Below are positions 1 through 8,765 of a stretch of DNA of 64,000 nucleotides, in pieces. Both the position numbers and the translations under genes were made by a program. The stretch lies in NCBI GenBank assembly GCA_029882975.1, contig JAOUJW010000001.1, positions 1 through 64,000 of the forward strand. Reading direction: 5' to 3'. The notes below the pieces were generated by a model. The model did no database searches. It saw only the letters and a list, made by a program, of their open reading frames with translations, and was not told where the DNA came from. How positions within the stretch are numbered: position 1 is the first letter of the stretch; the number at the start of each line of letters is the position of its first letter. The stretch comes from Gammaproteobacteria bacterium (lineage in GTDB: Bacteria; Pseudomonadota; Gammaproteobacteria; SZUA-152).

Positions 1-54
1 AAAGTCTCTGCTGCCAGTGACCCGCGCTACGAAGGACAGGCGCTTGTGAAGTAA
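1..54 (+). CDS. 3' end of an unidentified gene (partial)
   Basis: An open frame enters from the left edge and stops at TAA 52-54, giving 17 residues ending in ALVK. It is read in frame 1 with no internal stop. Too little is visible to assign a function. It lies upstream of a small membrane peptide gene on the same strand, about 240 bases away, so co-transcription is possible but not shown. Confidence 0.5.
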   Translation, partial: KVSAASDPRYEGQALVK

Positions 55-204
55 ATATTTGATTTACCAGGAATTTCTTCGGGCCAAATAACTTGCACCG
101 CTGAGACTGATTGGTTAGACTAGCGCTTCGAATTCTGTGATCCCGGGGGGGATAGGTTGAATTTGATACTGTGTCACTCCTTGTCCACCAAGTGAATGAC
201 GCAA

Positions 205-233
205 CTGATTGAAAACCGCGGATTTTTAATCAG
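205..233. other. Imperfect hairpin upstream of the 35-residue peptide gene
   Basis: An 11-bp stem (CTGATTGAAAA with TTTTTAATCAG, one G-T pair) encloses a 7-base CCGCGGA loop. It sits about 65 bases before the start of the small peptide gene and about 150 bases after the preceding stop. There is no T-run after it, so it is not a classical terminator on the + strand. It may be an mRNA-leader structure or a protein-binding palindrome; this is inference from base pairing only. Confidence 0.35.
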
Positions 234-298
234 CAACCGGATAAAAATAACTGGCAAGACCAACTAATTAGCAAAACTAACGAAGGGAGAAATCCATC

Positions 299-406
299 AT
301 GGCAAGTCTTACACCGATCATTCTTTTTGGCGCTTTGGTTATTGGAGCTATCGTTATGGGTGGCGCAGCAATGGACATGGCCGCTGAAAACCGCAAAAAC
401 CAATAA
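299..406 (+). CDS. 35-residue single-pass membrane peptide
   Basis: ATG at 299 is preceded by the ribosome-binding sequence GAAGGGAGAA. The 35-codon frame ends at TAA 404-406. The product is a hydrophobic helix (about residues 4-24) with small residues and Gly pairs, followed by a short charged tail ending in AENRKNQ. A rho-independent terminator follows at 491-520. It is too short for most gene finders. Similar very short membrane peptides (44, 34 and 30 residues) lie within the respiratory region further on, so a role as a small oxidase-associated subunit is plausible but inferred. I do not recognise a named family. Confidence 0.65.
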   Translation: MASLTPIILFGALVIGAIVMGGAAMDMAAENRKNQ

Positions 407-490
407 TCCACTGACCTAACCAAACCTAAACAAGCACTATAAAACAAAAGTTACTGGTTCGGTATTAACGGTTAGAGTATTTCAGTATTG

Positions 491-520
491 AAAAAACCCG
501 GTTAATCCGGGTTTTTTTTT
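491..520 (+). terminator. Rho-independent terminator
   Basis: The stem AACCCGG/CCGGGTT with a short TTAAT-type loop is followed by nine to ten T residues. It lies 85 bases after the 35-residue peptide gene and ends that transcript before the next gene at 554. Confidence 0.85.
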
Positions 521-553
521 AATTTTCATACAAGTTGAAAAAGAGTTATTAGC

Positions 554-1063
554 ATGAGCACCGGGGAAAACCGACATCTGGTCAAATTCATTATCACTTC
601 CGCAACCTGTTTTTTCATAGGCACCGTGCACGGGGTCTTACAAGTCATCCGCCCCATACGCGCCTGGCTGGACTCTATTGGCAGTCCCTACGGCGGTCCC
701 GGCCATATGATCGACCCATTGGCCCATGCCCATATTAACGTCGTGGGTGGGGTGGTGATCTTCATTATGGGTGCTTCATATTACTTGCTCCCAAAAATGC
801 TCAACGCGCCCATTTATTCACGCAAATTGGTGAGCCACACCTATTGGTGGACCACTTTGGGGATAACCGGTTTCTACAGTACACTGATGATATTCGGCAT
901 TTTGGAAGGCCAAGCTTTACTGGCGGACCCTACGGGCACGGAAGCTGCTGCCATACATCAATATTATGGTCGCACCATCGCCATCGTGGCTACCGTGATG
1001 GGTATGGGTTTTTGGATATTCTTTACCAACCTGTTCCTGACCATGAAACACAATCGCGCATGA
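554..1063 (+). CDS. Small haem-copper-oxidase subunit-I-like membrane protein
   Basis: 169 residues with about four membrane helices. The segment AHAHINVVGG near residues 57-66, followed by YYLLPK and a PIYSRK turn, matches the helix 2 to helix 3 region of cbb3/NorB-type catalytic subunits, where the His binds low-spin haem. The rest of subunit I (CuB and active-site histidines) is absent, so this is a stand-alone mini-version rather than a full oxidase. It may bind haem b. A paralogue is encoded at 22985-23506 within the respiratory region. The stop overlaps the ATG of the next gene (ATGA at 1060-1063), indicating translational coupling. Family resemblance is fairly clear; the function is inferred. 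Confidence 0.65.
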   Translation: MSTGENRHLVKFIITSATCFFIGTVHGVLQVIRPIRAWLDSIGSPYGGPGHMIDPLAHAHINVVGGVVIFIMGASYYLLPKMLNAPIYSRKLVSHTYWWTTLGITGFYSTLMIFGILEGQALLADPTGTEAAAIHQYYGRTIAIVATVMGMGFWIFFTNLFLTMKHNRA

Positions 1064-1566
1064 GTCAGTGCTTTTGTCCGGAAACGACGCCTGATTGGCA
1101 TGAACAGGATGTAGATCTGAGCGGACATGCGGCGCATATTCTGCCCATTGCTGCTTTTTTGAAAATGCCCTTGTCGTACGGTACTTATTTGCAAAAACAG
1201 CAATATCAAATAGAGGAGCTGGAGTTGCAGGAGCCCTGGCCCGGTCTGGTACTGACTCAAACCGGCATGTGGGGCGGCAAAATCGTCCGCCTGCTCACGT
1301 CGTCTCAATCCCCTTCCCGCTTTGTCAGCAACCTGGAAAACAACTTTACCGTGCGCGGTTTTCTACACCCCGGCGGTATCGGCACCATTCGTGACAGCAT
1401 GCGCAAATTGCAAAACAGCTTGTTTGACATGGGGCGGATGCCCGGCGACATTTACCTTTGTCATCTCACCTGCCCGGAATGCGAGCAACGCAAAGGGGGC
1501 GACAAAATTCTATTGCTGCGCCGCTGGAAAAGCAGCTCTACGCTGGAGAAGCGCTTAAAAAAATAG
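1060..1566 (+). CDS. Hypothetical cysteine-containing protein coupled to the preceding gene
   Basis: 168 residues beginning at the ATG that overlaps the previous stop (ATGA), so the longer upstream frame is not needed. There is no signal peptide and no membrane helix. Cysteines occur at the N-terminus (CFCPE) and near residues 133-139 (CHLTCPEC), the latter followed by a basic C-terminus; these could bind a metal or form disulfides. I do not recognise the family. Tight coupling to the small subunit-I-like gene suggests a shared role, perhaps in assembly or regulation, but this is inference. Confidence 0.6.
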   Translation: MSQCFCPETTPDWHEQDVDLSGHAAHILPIAAFLKMPLSYGTYLQKQQYQIEELELQEPWPGLVLTQTGMWGGKIVRLLTSSQSPSRFVSNLENNFTVRGFLHPGGIGTIRDSMRKLQNSLFDMGRMPGDIYLCHLTCPECEQRKGGDKILLLRRWKSSSTLEKRLKK

Positions 1567-1669
1567 CCTAAACACCGTATTGTTTTACCGTTGGGGTGTT
1601 GCCCAGCGTTCATTTTGACTATCCTTTTGTGCTATCTATCATTCCCGAATTCGGACGATTAAAAGCACT

Positions 1670-2224
1670 ATGAAAACACTGATCCGCTTTTTTCTCATGA
1701 GCAGTTTGCTGCACGGCTTTACTGCCACCGCCATGACCTTTACATTCTCCGAAGCGCAATTGCAAAATCACCTGGCGGCACAAATGCCCATCCAGCGCCA
1801 GGAAATGATGCTTACTCTGGTGGTGAGCCGACCTCAATTAAAACTGTTGGCGGAAACCAACCGGATTCAGGTGGATAGCGAGCTGCAGGCCCAAATGTTG
1901 GGTTTAAGCGCAACCGGTACAGTTCGGGTGAACGGATCAGTAAGCTACAACCCTACTCAAGGTACGTTTTATTTCAACAATCCTAAAGTCGTTGAAATAC
2001 AGATCGATCAGCTACCCCATAATCTGCAATCCACGGTAAAAAAACTGACCGAACAAATCATCATAACCAATCTGCGGGAGCAAGCCTTGTTCAAGCTTGA
2101 TAAGAAAAACACACGGCACAAATTACTGCAATCGACCTTAAAATCCATCCAAATCAAAGACCGGCAATTGGTGATCGTTTTCGACACGGATACAGCCGGG
2201 AAAAAAGAATTCGTCAAAAAATAA
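1670..2224 (+). CDS. Exported DUF1439-like protein
   Basis: 184 residues with an N-terminal signal peptide (hydrophobic stretch about residues 5-20, cleavage near TATAM). The remainder is an alpha/beta domain that opens with FTFSEAQLQNHLAAQMP and continues through a long beta-rich part, as in YceB-like DUF1439 proteins. It has no lipobox, unlike E. coli YceB. A paralogue at 4939-5463 shares the same layout (FKFTEAELQ...MMPL). Function is unknown; the family fold suggests lipid or hydrophobic ligand binding in the periplasm. Confidence 0.7.
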   Translation: MKTLIRFFLMSSLLHGFTATAMTFTFSEAQLQNHLAAQMPIQRQEMMLTLVVSRPQLKLLAETNRIQVDSELQAQMLGLSATGTVRVNGSVSYNPTQGTFYFNNPKVVEIQIDQLPHNLQSTVKKLTEQIIITNLREQALFKLDKKNTRHKLLQSTLKSIQIKDRQLVIVFDTDTAGKKEFVKK

Positions 2225-2282
2225 TCCCACAACCCCATCACCTTGAACCCTTGCCCGATTACCCCCATACTTTTACTAAATT

Positions 2283-3254
2283 ATGCAAGCTATCAATCTG
2301 GATACCTGGGAACAACATGCCGGTTTAAACCGATTACAAACCCTGTTGTTGTTCGCTTTCATGGCGGGCTTTCTCGGCCTGTTGGGCTGGATATTGTGGG
2401 GCTTCAGCGGCATTATCATACTGGGACTATTGGCCCTGCTGTTTTTTAGTCTAAATCCTGCACTACCACCGCAATTGATTATGCGCCTGTACCAGGCAAC
2501 CCCTATCCGGCCGCAACAAGCCCCAACACTGTATGGCATTACCCGCGAACTGGCACAACGCGCCCAACTACCCGTCTCACCCACGCTGTATTATATTCCC
2601 AGCCAAACGGTAAACGCGTTTACCGTGGGCAACCGCAATCAATCCGTGATCGCCATCACGGACGGTTTACTGCGCACCCTGAATACCCGTGAGCAAACCG
2701 GTGTACTGGCCCATGAAATCAGCCACATTCGCAATAACGACTTGCGCGTCATGAGCCTGGCGGACACTTTCAGTCGCCTGACGGCATTAATGTCCTTATT
2801 AGGGCAGTTCCTACTGTTGATTAACCTGCCCCTGATTCTATTCGGCATGGTCAGTATTAACTGGTTAGCCATAATGGTACTGATCTTCGCTCCCTCCGTC
2901 AGCGCTCTGGCGCAACTGGGGCTGTCGCGGGTGCGGGAATACGATGCCGACCTAAATGCTGCCCGACTCAGCGGCGACCCCGAAGGCCTGGCCCGCGCCC
3001 TGGAAAAAATCGAAACGACACAGCGTCACTGGCTGCAACGCCTATTCTTACCCAGTCACCAACAAACAGAACCATCCCTGCTGCGCACGCACCCGCCCAC
3101 CGAAGAACGCATTCGCCGCCTTCTGGCCCTGCAACGCGACCGTTACCGCCCGATTCAACTGGACCCGGAAATCAGCCGGCTCATGGAATTGCTCAATCGT
3201 GAGGCTATACGCAGACGGCCGCGACGGCATCCGTTTAGTGGTTTGTGGCATTAA
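2283..3254 (+). CDS. M48-family zinc metalloprotease (HtpX-like)
   Basis: 323 residues. Two membrane helices near residues 20-60 precede an M48 peptidase domain. The zinc site is visible: HEISH (about residues 144-148) supplies two His and the catalytic Glu, and REYDAD (about 218-223) supplies the third ligand. Two more hydrophobic segments lie between them (about 165-210). This layout matches HtpX, a membrane protease for damaged membrane proteins, though the C-terminal part is longer than in E. coli HtpX and contains HPPTEERIRRL, a conserved M48B feature. The start follows the upstream gene by 58 bases. Confidence 0.88.
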   Translation: MQAINLDTWEQHAGLNRLQTLLLFAFMAGFLGLLGWILWGFSGIIILGLLALLFFSLNPALPPQLIMRLYQATPIRPQQAPTLYGITRELAQRAQLPVSPTLYYIPSQTVNAFTVGNRNQSVIAITDGLLRTLNTREQTGVLAHEISHIRNNDLRVMSLADTFSRLTALMSLLGQFLLLINLPLILFGMVSINWLAIMVLIFAPSVSALAQLGLSRVREYDADLNAARLSGDPEGLARALEKIETTQRHWLQRLFLPSHQQTEPSLLRTHPPTEERIRRLLALQRDRYRPIQLDPEISRLMELLNREAIRRRPRRHPFSGLWH

Positions 3255-3383
3255 GCAGTTCCATACCCCTGTTTTTGTGTTTTTCCCTTTGGCAATATAA
3301 AATGAGGCAAAACTTTGTCTTACAAAGGTCTTGCAAAGAGACTCGCAACGAGTCATCCATAAATATAAAAACGGTAGGTTTTC

Positions 3384-4844
3384 ATGAAGTTAACAGCCTT
3401 TCCCATACTCAGCGAATTCGTTTGCTCGGTGATACTTTGCACCACACTAGCCAGCGGTGCAGCATTCAGTGAACCTTTAGAAACCACGACAGCGACAGAA
3501 ACCGTCAGCCTGCAACAGCTATTCGAGCACTATCAAAAAACGCATCCGGCGTTTACGTCGACGGAACACCGAAACCGCTTAGCCGAAAACTCTCTAAGCT
3601 CTATCAAAAGTGGGAACGATTGGAATTTTTCTATAAACAGCCGTTACTTCAAGCGCGAATCCAGCAGGGAGATTTCCAACAGCGCTGGGACGCTTTTAGA
3701 AGTGAGCGACTATGAAAACAGTTCACATTCCATAAGACTGCGAAAACGTTTATGGGATCTAGGGGCATCCGTTTCAATTTCCCAATCTTACCGGCGCTAT
3801 CCAAACAATCTAAGTGAACACGATAATGATCTGAGCATCAATTTTGACATGCCGTTGTGGAGAGGTAGAGGAGGTTTAAATTACAAATCTTCCTACGACT
3901 CAATGGAGCTATCCGCTAAATCCACGTCGCTTTCTGTTGAAGACCAACGCGAGTCCTTGCTTGGCTCTCTTGGGGCGCGCTTTGTCCGATGGTCCCACGC
4001 TGAAGAACTTCATCAAATCCGAAAACAACATTTAGAACAACTTAACCAGTTAAAATCGCGAGCCAATCGAGAGATTTCACAAAGAGAGCAATTGTATTTT
4101 AAACATGCTATTCAAACCAACAATCAAGAATTAGCATTAACCCACACCAGACTAAACTCCATAAAAGAGGCATTATCCCAATACGCACAAATGCCAAACA
4201 TAAGCTCAGCAAGCCCCAGCTATGATTTGTATGAAATAAAAACTCTTCCTGATGTTGCGAATAAAAACGCTATTCATAACACTAGAATCGTACAAATTGT
4301 AGATATACAAGGCAAGATTCTGCAAAACAGAATTAAAGTAGCAACTGATGATTTGAATCCTTTTTTAAGCTTATCCCTAAGTCAAACCTACTCTGGTTCT
4401 GATTCTGAGTTTGATCAGTCCTACGACTTCGATAGTGAGTCATATAGCCTTATGCTCAGACTAAATAGACCCATAGAAAACAATTCCGCCAAAACTCGAC
4501 TGGAAAGTGTAAAAATACAACAACAAATGCAAAAAGATGGGGAACAAAACTTAGAATTAAACCTTACTGCTGGGTTACTCGATTTGACCGGACAACTAAA
4601 AGGCCTTTCCACTGCAATGTCTTCCAAAAACCAAGAACTGAATACGGCTAGCGAGTTAATGGAAAATGAAATTTCACTATTTATCAAAAACAAACTTGAT
4701 ATAAGTATTGTCTTAAGCACCTTGAACCGTTTCATCGAAAGTAAACTGGAATATGCCGATATGGCCACTGAATACCAAACTCGCTATCTGAGTTACCAAA
4801 CACTTACAGATCAACTGTGGCAACCAAACAAGAAACCCGAGTAA
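3384..4844 (+). CDS. TolC-family outer-membrane protein, divergent
   Basis: 486 residues with an N-terminal signal sequence (cleavage near residue 29, GAAFS). The sequence then follows the outer-membrane-factor pattern: VSLQQLFEHYQKTHPAF at the start of the first repeat, an antiparallel coiled coil, beta segments with alternating residues such as FDMPLWRGRGG, and a second half with the same logic (LNPFLSLSLSQTYSGS). TolC-like proteins form trimeric outer-membrane channels for efflux or secretion. No inner-membrane transporter or adaptor gene is adjacent, which is unusual. By eye the second half of the gene is more A/T-rich than its neighbours, which may reflect transfer. Confidence 0.68.
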   Translation: MKLTAFPILSEFVCSVILCTTLASGAAFSEPLETTTATETVSLQQLFEHYQKTHPAFTSTEHRNRLAENSLSSIKSGNDWNFSINSRYFKRESSREISNSAGTLLEVSDYENSSHSIRLRKRLWDLGASVSISQSYRRYPNNLSEHDNDLSINFDMPLWRGRGGLNYKSSYDSMELSAKSTSLSVEDQRESLLGSLGARFVRWSHAEELHQIRKQHLEQLNQLKSRANREISQREQLYFKHAIQTNNQELALTHTRLNSIKEALSQYAQMPNISSASPSYDLYEIKTLPDVANKNAIHNTRIVQIVDIQGKILQNRIKVATDDLNPFLSLSLSQTYSGSDSEFDQSYDFDSESYSLMLRLNRPIENNSAKTRLESVKIQQQMQKDGEQNLELNLTAGLLDLTGQLKGLSTAMSSKNQELNTASELMENEISLFIKNKLDISIVLSTLNRFIESKLEYADMATEYQTRYLSYQTLTDQLWQPNKKPE

Positions 4845-4938
4845 AATCGAGTTTCGTTCGAGTGGGTACAGCGCTCTTTTAAAGAACCGTGCCTACCCTG
4901 CCACTCTCTCCAACAACGAACCCTGCAAAGGAGATGTC

Positions 4939-5463
4939 ATGGTAAAAGTGTTAATATTGCTTCTACTGGCCAATCTTGCCTTGGCTTCCAATGCGCTGGC
5001 TTATACGTTCAAATTTACCGAAGCCGAATTGCAAGAGAAAGTGAGCGCCATGATGCCGCTGACGCGGAAGAAATTCATGGTGACGGTGGTGGTTAGCAAT
5101 CCTAAATTGCAATTACCCACAACCGGTAATCTCATACAAGTCACCGTTGATTTACAAGCCACCATTCCCGGCGGCTTAAAAGCCAATGGCACGGCGCAAG
5201 TGAGTGGTACCATCAATTACAATCGAGAGAAAGGGTCGTTTCACCTGAAAAACCCCGAAATCCAACAACTGGACATACATGGGCTACCGCAAAAGATGCA
5301 CGGCACCGTGAAGAATCTGGCACAAAACGGCCTGATTCGCACCATGCATAAAAAACCCCTATACACCCTCAAAGACGATAAGCTCAAACACAAAATGGCC
5401 AAAGCTACCTTGAAGTCGGTCTCTGTTAAAGACGGCGTCTTGCATGTGGAAATGGGTTGGTAA
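4939..5463 (+). CDS. Exported DUF1439-like protein (second copy)
   Basis: 174 residues, with the ribosome-binding sequence AAAGGAG before the ATG. A signal peptide (residues 1-21, cleavage after NALA) is followed by a domain collinear with that of the protein at 1670-2224: FKFTEAELQEKVSAMMPL at the start, a GxxxxNGTAQVSGTINYN strand region, and a C-terminal KATLKSVSVKDG segment matching STLKSIQIKDR. The two are clear paralogues separated by the M48 protease and TolC-like genes. Periplasmic, function unknown. Confidence 0.7.
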   Translation: MVKVLILLLLANLALASNALAYTFKFTEAELQEKVSAMMPLTRKKFMVTVVVSNPKLQLPTTGNLIQVTVDLQATIPGGLKANGTAQVSGTINYNREKGSFHLKNPEIQQLDIHGLPQKMHGTVKNLAQNGLIRTMHKKPLYTLKDDKLKHKMAKATLKSVSVKDGVLHVEMGW

Positions 5464-5477
5464 CTCGTTTGTGGCTT

Positions 5478-5553
5478 GTAGATACCATCTTCCTCACTCA
5501 ATCACAAACCCTCTAGCGGGGGCTTGTGATTGAGTGAGGAAGATGGTATCTAC
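5478..5553. repeat. Perfect 30-bp inverted repeat
   Basis: The arms 5478-5507 and 5524-5553 are exact reverse complements over 30 bases (starting GTAGATACCATCTTCC). After one mismatched pair the inner bases can pair further (CCCTC with GGGGG, one G-T), leaving a TAGC loop. It begins 15 bases after the stop of the DUF1439-like gene. The downstream side is C-rich rather than T-rich, so it is not a standard intrinsic terminator. It could be a transcript-stabilising hairpin, a cruciform, or a miniature mobile element. Confidence 0.9.
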
Positions 5554-5696
5554 CCCCCGAACGGCATGATTGCCATTTTTCATCATAATCTATCCTCACA
5601 CTATCAGCTTGTACACGCCTTGCCTCCATGTTTCTTGTGTTTAATTAGAATCAAGCAACACGCTAACCCATTTTATTTAACTCAGGAGATAGGACC

Positions 5697-6440
5697 ATGA
5701 ACTTACGAACTGTAAAAATTTTGAAAGCCGCCGGTTTTACGATTTTACCTTTGGCTTTGGCCGTGGGCTGTACCAGCAATGGTGTTAAAACTACTTCGAT
5801 TGAAACCGTGGAAAAGGAAGTCGTCGTTGAAAAATCCCTGGACGATATGTTCAAGGACATTAGCGACAATTTGATCAGCGAATCCATGAACAGCGAAAGT
5901 GTTACTGTGGAAAACCAAATCAAAGCTGAAGAAATCGCTTCCAGTGAAGCAGCTATGGAGCCTTCTGCCTTAGAAGATACATTGACCCATACAGACACCA
6001 ATACGGCGGCGGTGGAGACCGAATCCGACGGTTTTATGCAGGTCAATCTGTCAGAACCGGATACCGGTCTGATGAGTCTGCCTGAAAAAACGCTGTTTAA
6101 CTTTGGCGCCAATCAGTCTCAAATCTCCGAAACGGATATTGAGATCCTGCAACAGCATGCAGCATATTTGATGACCAATCCCGGTAAGCGTCTGGTAGTT
6201 GAAGCTCATTCCGACGCTCAAGGTTCTGCTGCTTACAACTACAAGCTCAGTGGCAAACGTGCCGAGTACATCGTCAATATTTTGGTAACCCATGGTGTGC
6301 CTAGTGATTTAATCAAGGTGAACAACTATGGTGAATCTTTCCCGCTGCACGATGAGAAAAACTGGGATGAGAACCGCCGTGTAGAGATCAAATACGAAAA
6401 CACGGACAGTGCTGACGACTTACTGGTCAGCGCTGAATAA
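5697..6440 (+). CDS. OmpA-family peptidoglycan-binding lipoprotein
   Basis: 247 residues. The signal peptide ends in a lipobox (LAVGC, Cys about residue 24). An acidic, low-complexity linker (about 30-120) precedes a C-terminal OmpA domain. That domain starts at KTLFNFGANQSQIS and has the family hallmarks: EAHSDAQGSAAYNYKLSGKR (about 167-186), then GVPSDLI, NNYGES and NRRVEIKY near the end. Such proteins tether the outer membrane to peptidoglycan, as Pal and YiaD do. An AGGAGAT ribosome site precedes the ATG, and a terminator follows at 6466-6501, so it is probably monocistronic. Confidence 0.88.
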   Translation: MNLRTVKILKAAGFTILPLALAVGCTSNGVKTTSIETVEKEVVVEKSLDDMFKDISDNLISESMNSESVTVENQIKAEEIASSEAAMEPSALEDTLTHTDTNTAAVETESDGFMQVNLSEPDTGLMSLPEKTLFNFGANQSQISETDIEILQQHAAYLMTNPGKRLVVEAHSDAQGSAAYNYKLSGKRAEYIVNILVTHGVPSDLIKVNNYGESFPLHDEKNWDENRRVEIKYENTDSADDLLVSAE

Positions 6441-6465
6441 TCCCCCTCTTGCTTGCCCTCCTGTT

Positions 6466-6501
6466 ATGCCTGCTCCCGGTCCCGGTTGCAGGCATTTTTT
6501 T
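6466..6501 (+). terminator. Rho-independent terminator of the OmpA-type lipoprotein gene
   Basis: The 8-bp stem ATGCCTGC/GCAGGCAT with a 14-base loop is followed directly by seven T residues. It lies 26 bases after the lipoprotein stop. Confidence 0.85.
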
Positions 6502-6543
6502 AACACCCAATCTCCACTACATGGCAGCACGAGTATATACAAC

Positions 6544-6578
6544 GTAAAACGGGTGACTTGCACAGTACAAGCCACCCG
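6544..6578 (-). terminator. Rho-independent terminator of the trypsin-like protease gene
   Basis: Read on the - strand, an 11-bp stem (CGGGTGGCTTG with CAAGTCACCCG, one G-T pair) and a 7-base loop are followed by TTTTAC. It begins 24 bases past the stop of the protease gene. Together with the + strand terminator at 6466-6501 it separates the two convergent genes. Confidence 0.75.
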
Positions 6579-6601
6579 CCCACAAAAATCCCAAGCGTCA
6601 G

Positions 6602-8590
6602 CTATCGATCGCTTATGGTCAGCCGCTTCATAAAGGACTGCAATTTTTCTTCCGCTGCCTGTTGTTCGATTTTGCCGTCTATGGAATAGGAAACGGAGAA
6701 CAAGGCCGGTTGGTTCACACGCTCATCACTCGGCACCTTACGCGCATACAAAGCACTGATGCTGGTGGAGCGGTTTTTGAAAAAGGATTCCCCATTATAG
6801 GGAAATTCCTCATTCGCCAGTTTCTTCCAACGGCTTTTATCCGAATCATTCATCTGGTCGCTGGGTTTGATATTCATGGTAACATCAAAATAGCGACCAC
6901 TATTAATCTCCTCACCAACTGCCACTCGGGTGATCCCCCAGTCCACCTTATCGCCCTGTTTTAAATAAGACATATTGAGGAAAATGTCACTCTTATCCGT
7001 AATATTCATAAGTTCGGCATCATAGCTGAACGACACACTGTCGGATTTAAACTCCACTACTTGCCCTGCCTTATATTTCAAAACTACAGTATTGAATGCT
7101 TCCGGTAACAGATCTTTGCGTGCCAGGAACTGATCCCATTCAGACAAGCTACCGTAATAAGACAAATACAGAAAATCCGACAACACTTTCATATCATCCG
7201 CATGAGCTAAAATCTGTGAAGTAGCGGAACGCCGTAACATGGAAACATTGCCGTTAGGAGTTGGCAGGGACATCATCACAATAGATGAGTCATCGTACGG
7301 AATATCCCACACCCTGTAAAACCATTTGCGCTTGTAACGATCTTGATAAATCTCATCTACCCGAGGTCCGCCCATGGACAGGATACGAATACTTTCGCCA
7401 CCCACATTTCGCGTAAACGGTATGGCCTTGAGAACCAGGTCCAATAAGGTTTTTCCGTCTTTCAAAAATGTGGAGCTTTGCAGATCGTCGGGTTTTCGGA
7501 TTTGCATCATCACGGTACTGCGCAAATTGCCAATTTTCAAGTAACCATTACTACCCAGATCTGACTTGCGTATATCTGTGGGCAAATACGGCGCCCATGT
7601 ACGATCACCCTTTTGCCATACTAAGTGGGGAAACTCAGCCGCATAAGTACGATGCAACAAATCGCGGGACCCCTCACCATTGGGAAAAATATCTTTGGCA
7701 TTTTCTGCCAGCATTTTTTTAGACAAACTCAAGGTAAATTCATTGTTCGCCTTTATCAAACGCTTACTGAGTTCGGCGAAGCTCAGAGGCAACTTGTCCT
7801 TAAAAGTAAATCGCTCAGTATAGGAGTAATCCATATTGTCGATACCATAACGAAAAAGTGCGTTGTCGGTAGCCAGGTTCTTTGGAGCCGCGGACACCAA
7901 CTTAATGGGAAGAGCATAATTCAGGTTTTCGTTTTCGGATTTGCGCAATACAATTCCCACAACTTGACCTTTGCTATCCAACAAGGGGCCACCACTGTTG
8001 CCGGGAGAGGCCGCGGCGGAAAAGCGCATCCAATTCCATTCGCCCGACTCCTGTTCCGGGGTATTGGACGTGTACAAACCGTCTCGAATGACAACCCCTT
8101 CTCCCAATGCATTTCCCACAGAATATACCGCTTCGTTCAAATCCAGCTTCTTGTTTAACTTAAGAAACTTCTTAACCTTGTGAGATTTCAAGGAAAAAAC
8201 AATAAAGTCTTTTTTTCCGGAATATTTGCTTACTGTGCCCACTTCATAGACCTTACCTTTAGTGTCGCGCAGATAGTAGCCTTCATATTGGCTGTCTCGG
8301 CTTAACATGAATACATGAGCGGCAGTTACAAATGTATTTTTACCGATAGCAAACGCTGTACCTATGGACCAGTATTTATCATTGCGAATATGAAAGGGAA
8401 TACGATCCATCGGCAATGGCTTTTCATATTCCAATGCCCCTTCACCCACTTTTTTCACAACCACTTCAAAAGTAGAAGCGTACACCGTATCCAAGATTTT
8501 TTTGGGAAGTGATTTAGCAGCACTGATGGGGGCCCAGAGCAGGAAACTGAGAGTAAGAATAATAGAGGGATGACGCAACATTGTTAACAT
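6602..8590 (-). CDS. Exported trypsin-like serine protease with a large C-terminal region
   Basis: 662 residues. A signal peptide (about 1-25) leads to a chymotrypsin-fold domain to about residue 235. The catalytic triad is visible: His in FVTAAHVF, Asp in KKDFIVF, and Ser in PGNSGGPL, with the following GQVVGIV strand. The remaining 400 residues contain no PDZ domain I can recognise and are of unknown function, unlike DegP/DegS. GGGGAAAG precedes the first ATG at a suitable distance, supporting this start. It is transcribed away from the respiratory region and has its own terminator. Confidence 0.8.
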   Translation of the reverse strand: MLTMLRHPSIILTLSFLLWAPISAAKSLPKKILDTVYASTFEVVVKKVGEGALEYEKPLPMDRIPFHIRNDKYWSIGTAFAIGKNTFVTAAHVFMLSRDSQYEGYYLRDTKGKVYEVGTVSKYSGKKDFIVFSLKSHKVKKFLKLNKKLDLNEAVYSVGNALGEGVVIRDGLYTSNTPEQESGEWNWMRFSAAASPGNSGGPLLDSKGQVVGIVLRKSENENLNYALPIKLVSAAPKNLATDNALFRYGIDNMDYSYTERFTFKDKLPLSFAELSKRLIKANNEFTLSLSKKMLAENAKDIFPNGEGSRDLLHRTYAAEFPHLVWQKGDRTWAPYLPTDIRKSDLGSNGYLKIGNLRSTVMMQIRKPDDLQSSTFLKDGKTLLDLVLKAIPFTRNVGGESIRILSMGGPRVDEIYQDRYKRKWFYRVWDIPYDDSSIVMMSLPTPNGNVSMLRRSATSQILAHADDMKVLSDFLYLSYYGSLSEWDQFLARKDLLPEAFNTVVLKYKAGQVVEFKSDSVSFSYDAELMNITDKSDIFLNMSYLKQGDKVDWGITRVAVGEEINSGRYFDVTMNIKPSDQMNDSDKSRWKKLANEEFPYNGESFFKNRSTSISALYARKVPSDERVNQPALFSVSYSIDGKIEQQAAEEKLQSFMKRLTISDR

Positions 8591-8765
8591 ATACTTTCCC
8601 CGGGTTCGGCCATGCCATTGCCAATCGGCAAGAACACAACATGTTGAAATAGTTAATCTTTTCTTGAGCCGTGAGTCGTTCGGAAAGTTGGCTCTAAATG
8701 TATGTCGGACTTGAAAAGTGAATCTTTAGTAACCCGGTCGAATTACAGGGATTTAGTGGAGGGAG

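Noticed and set aside
844-1566. A longer + strand frame starting at 844 for the second gene.
   Set aside because: Its first 72 codons overlap the subunit-I-like gene in another frame; the ATG at 1060 overlapping the previous stop is more plausible.
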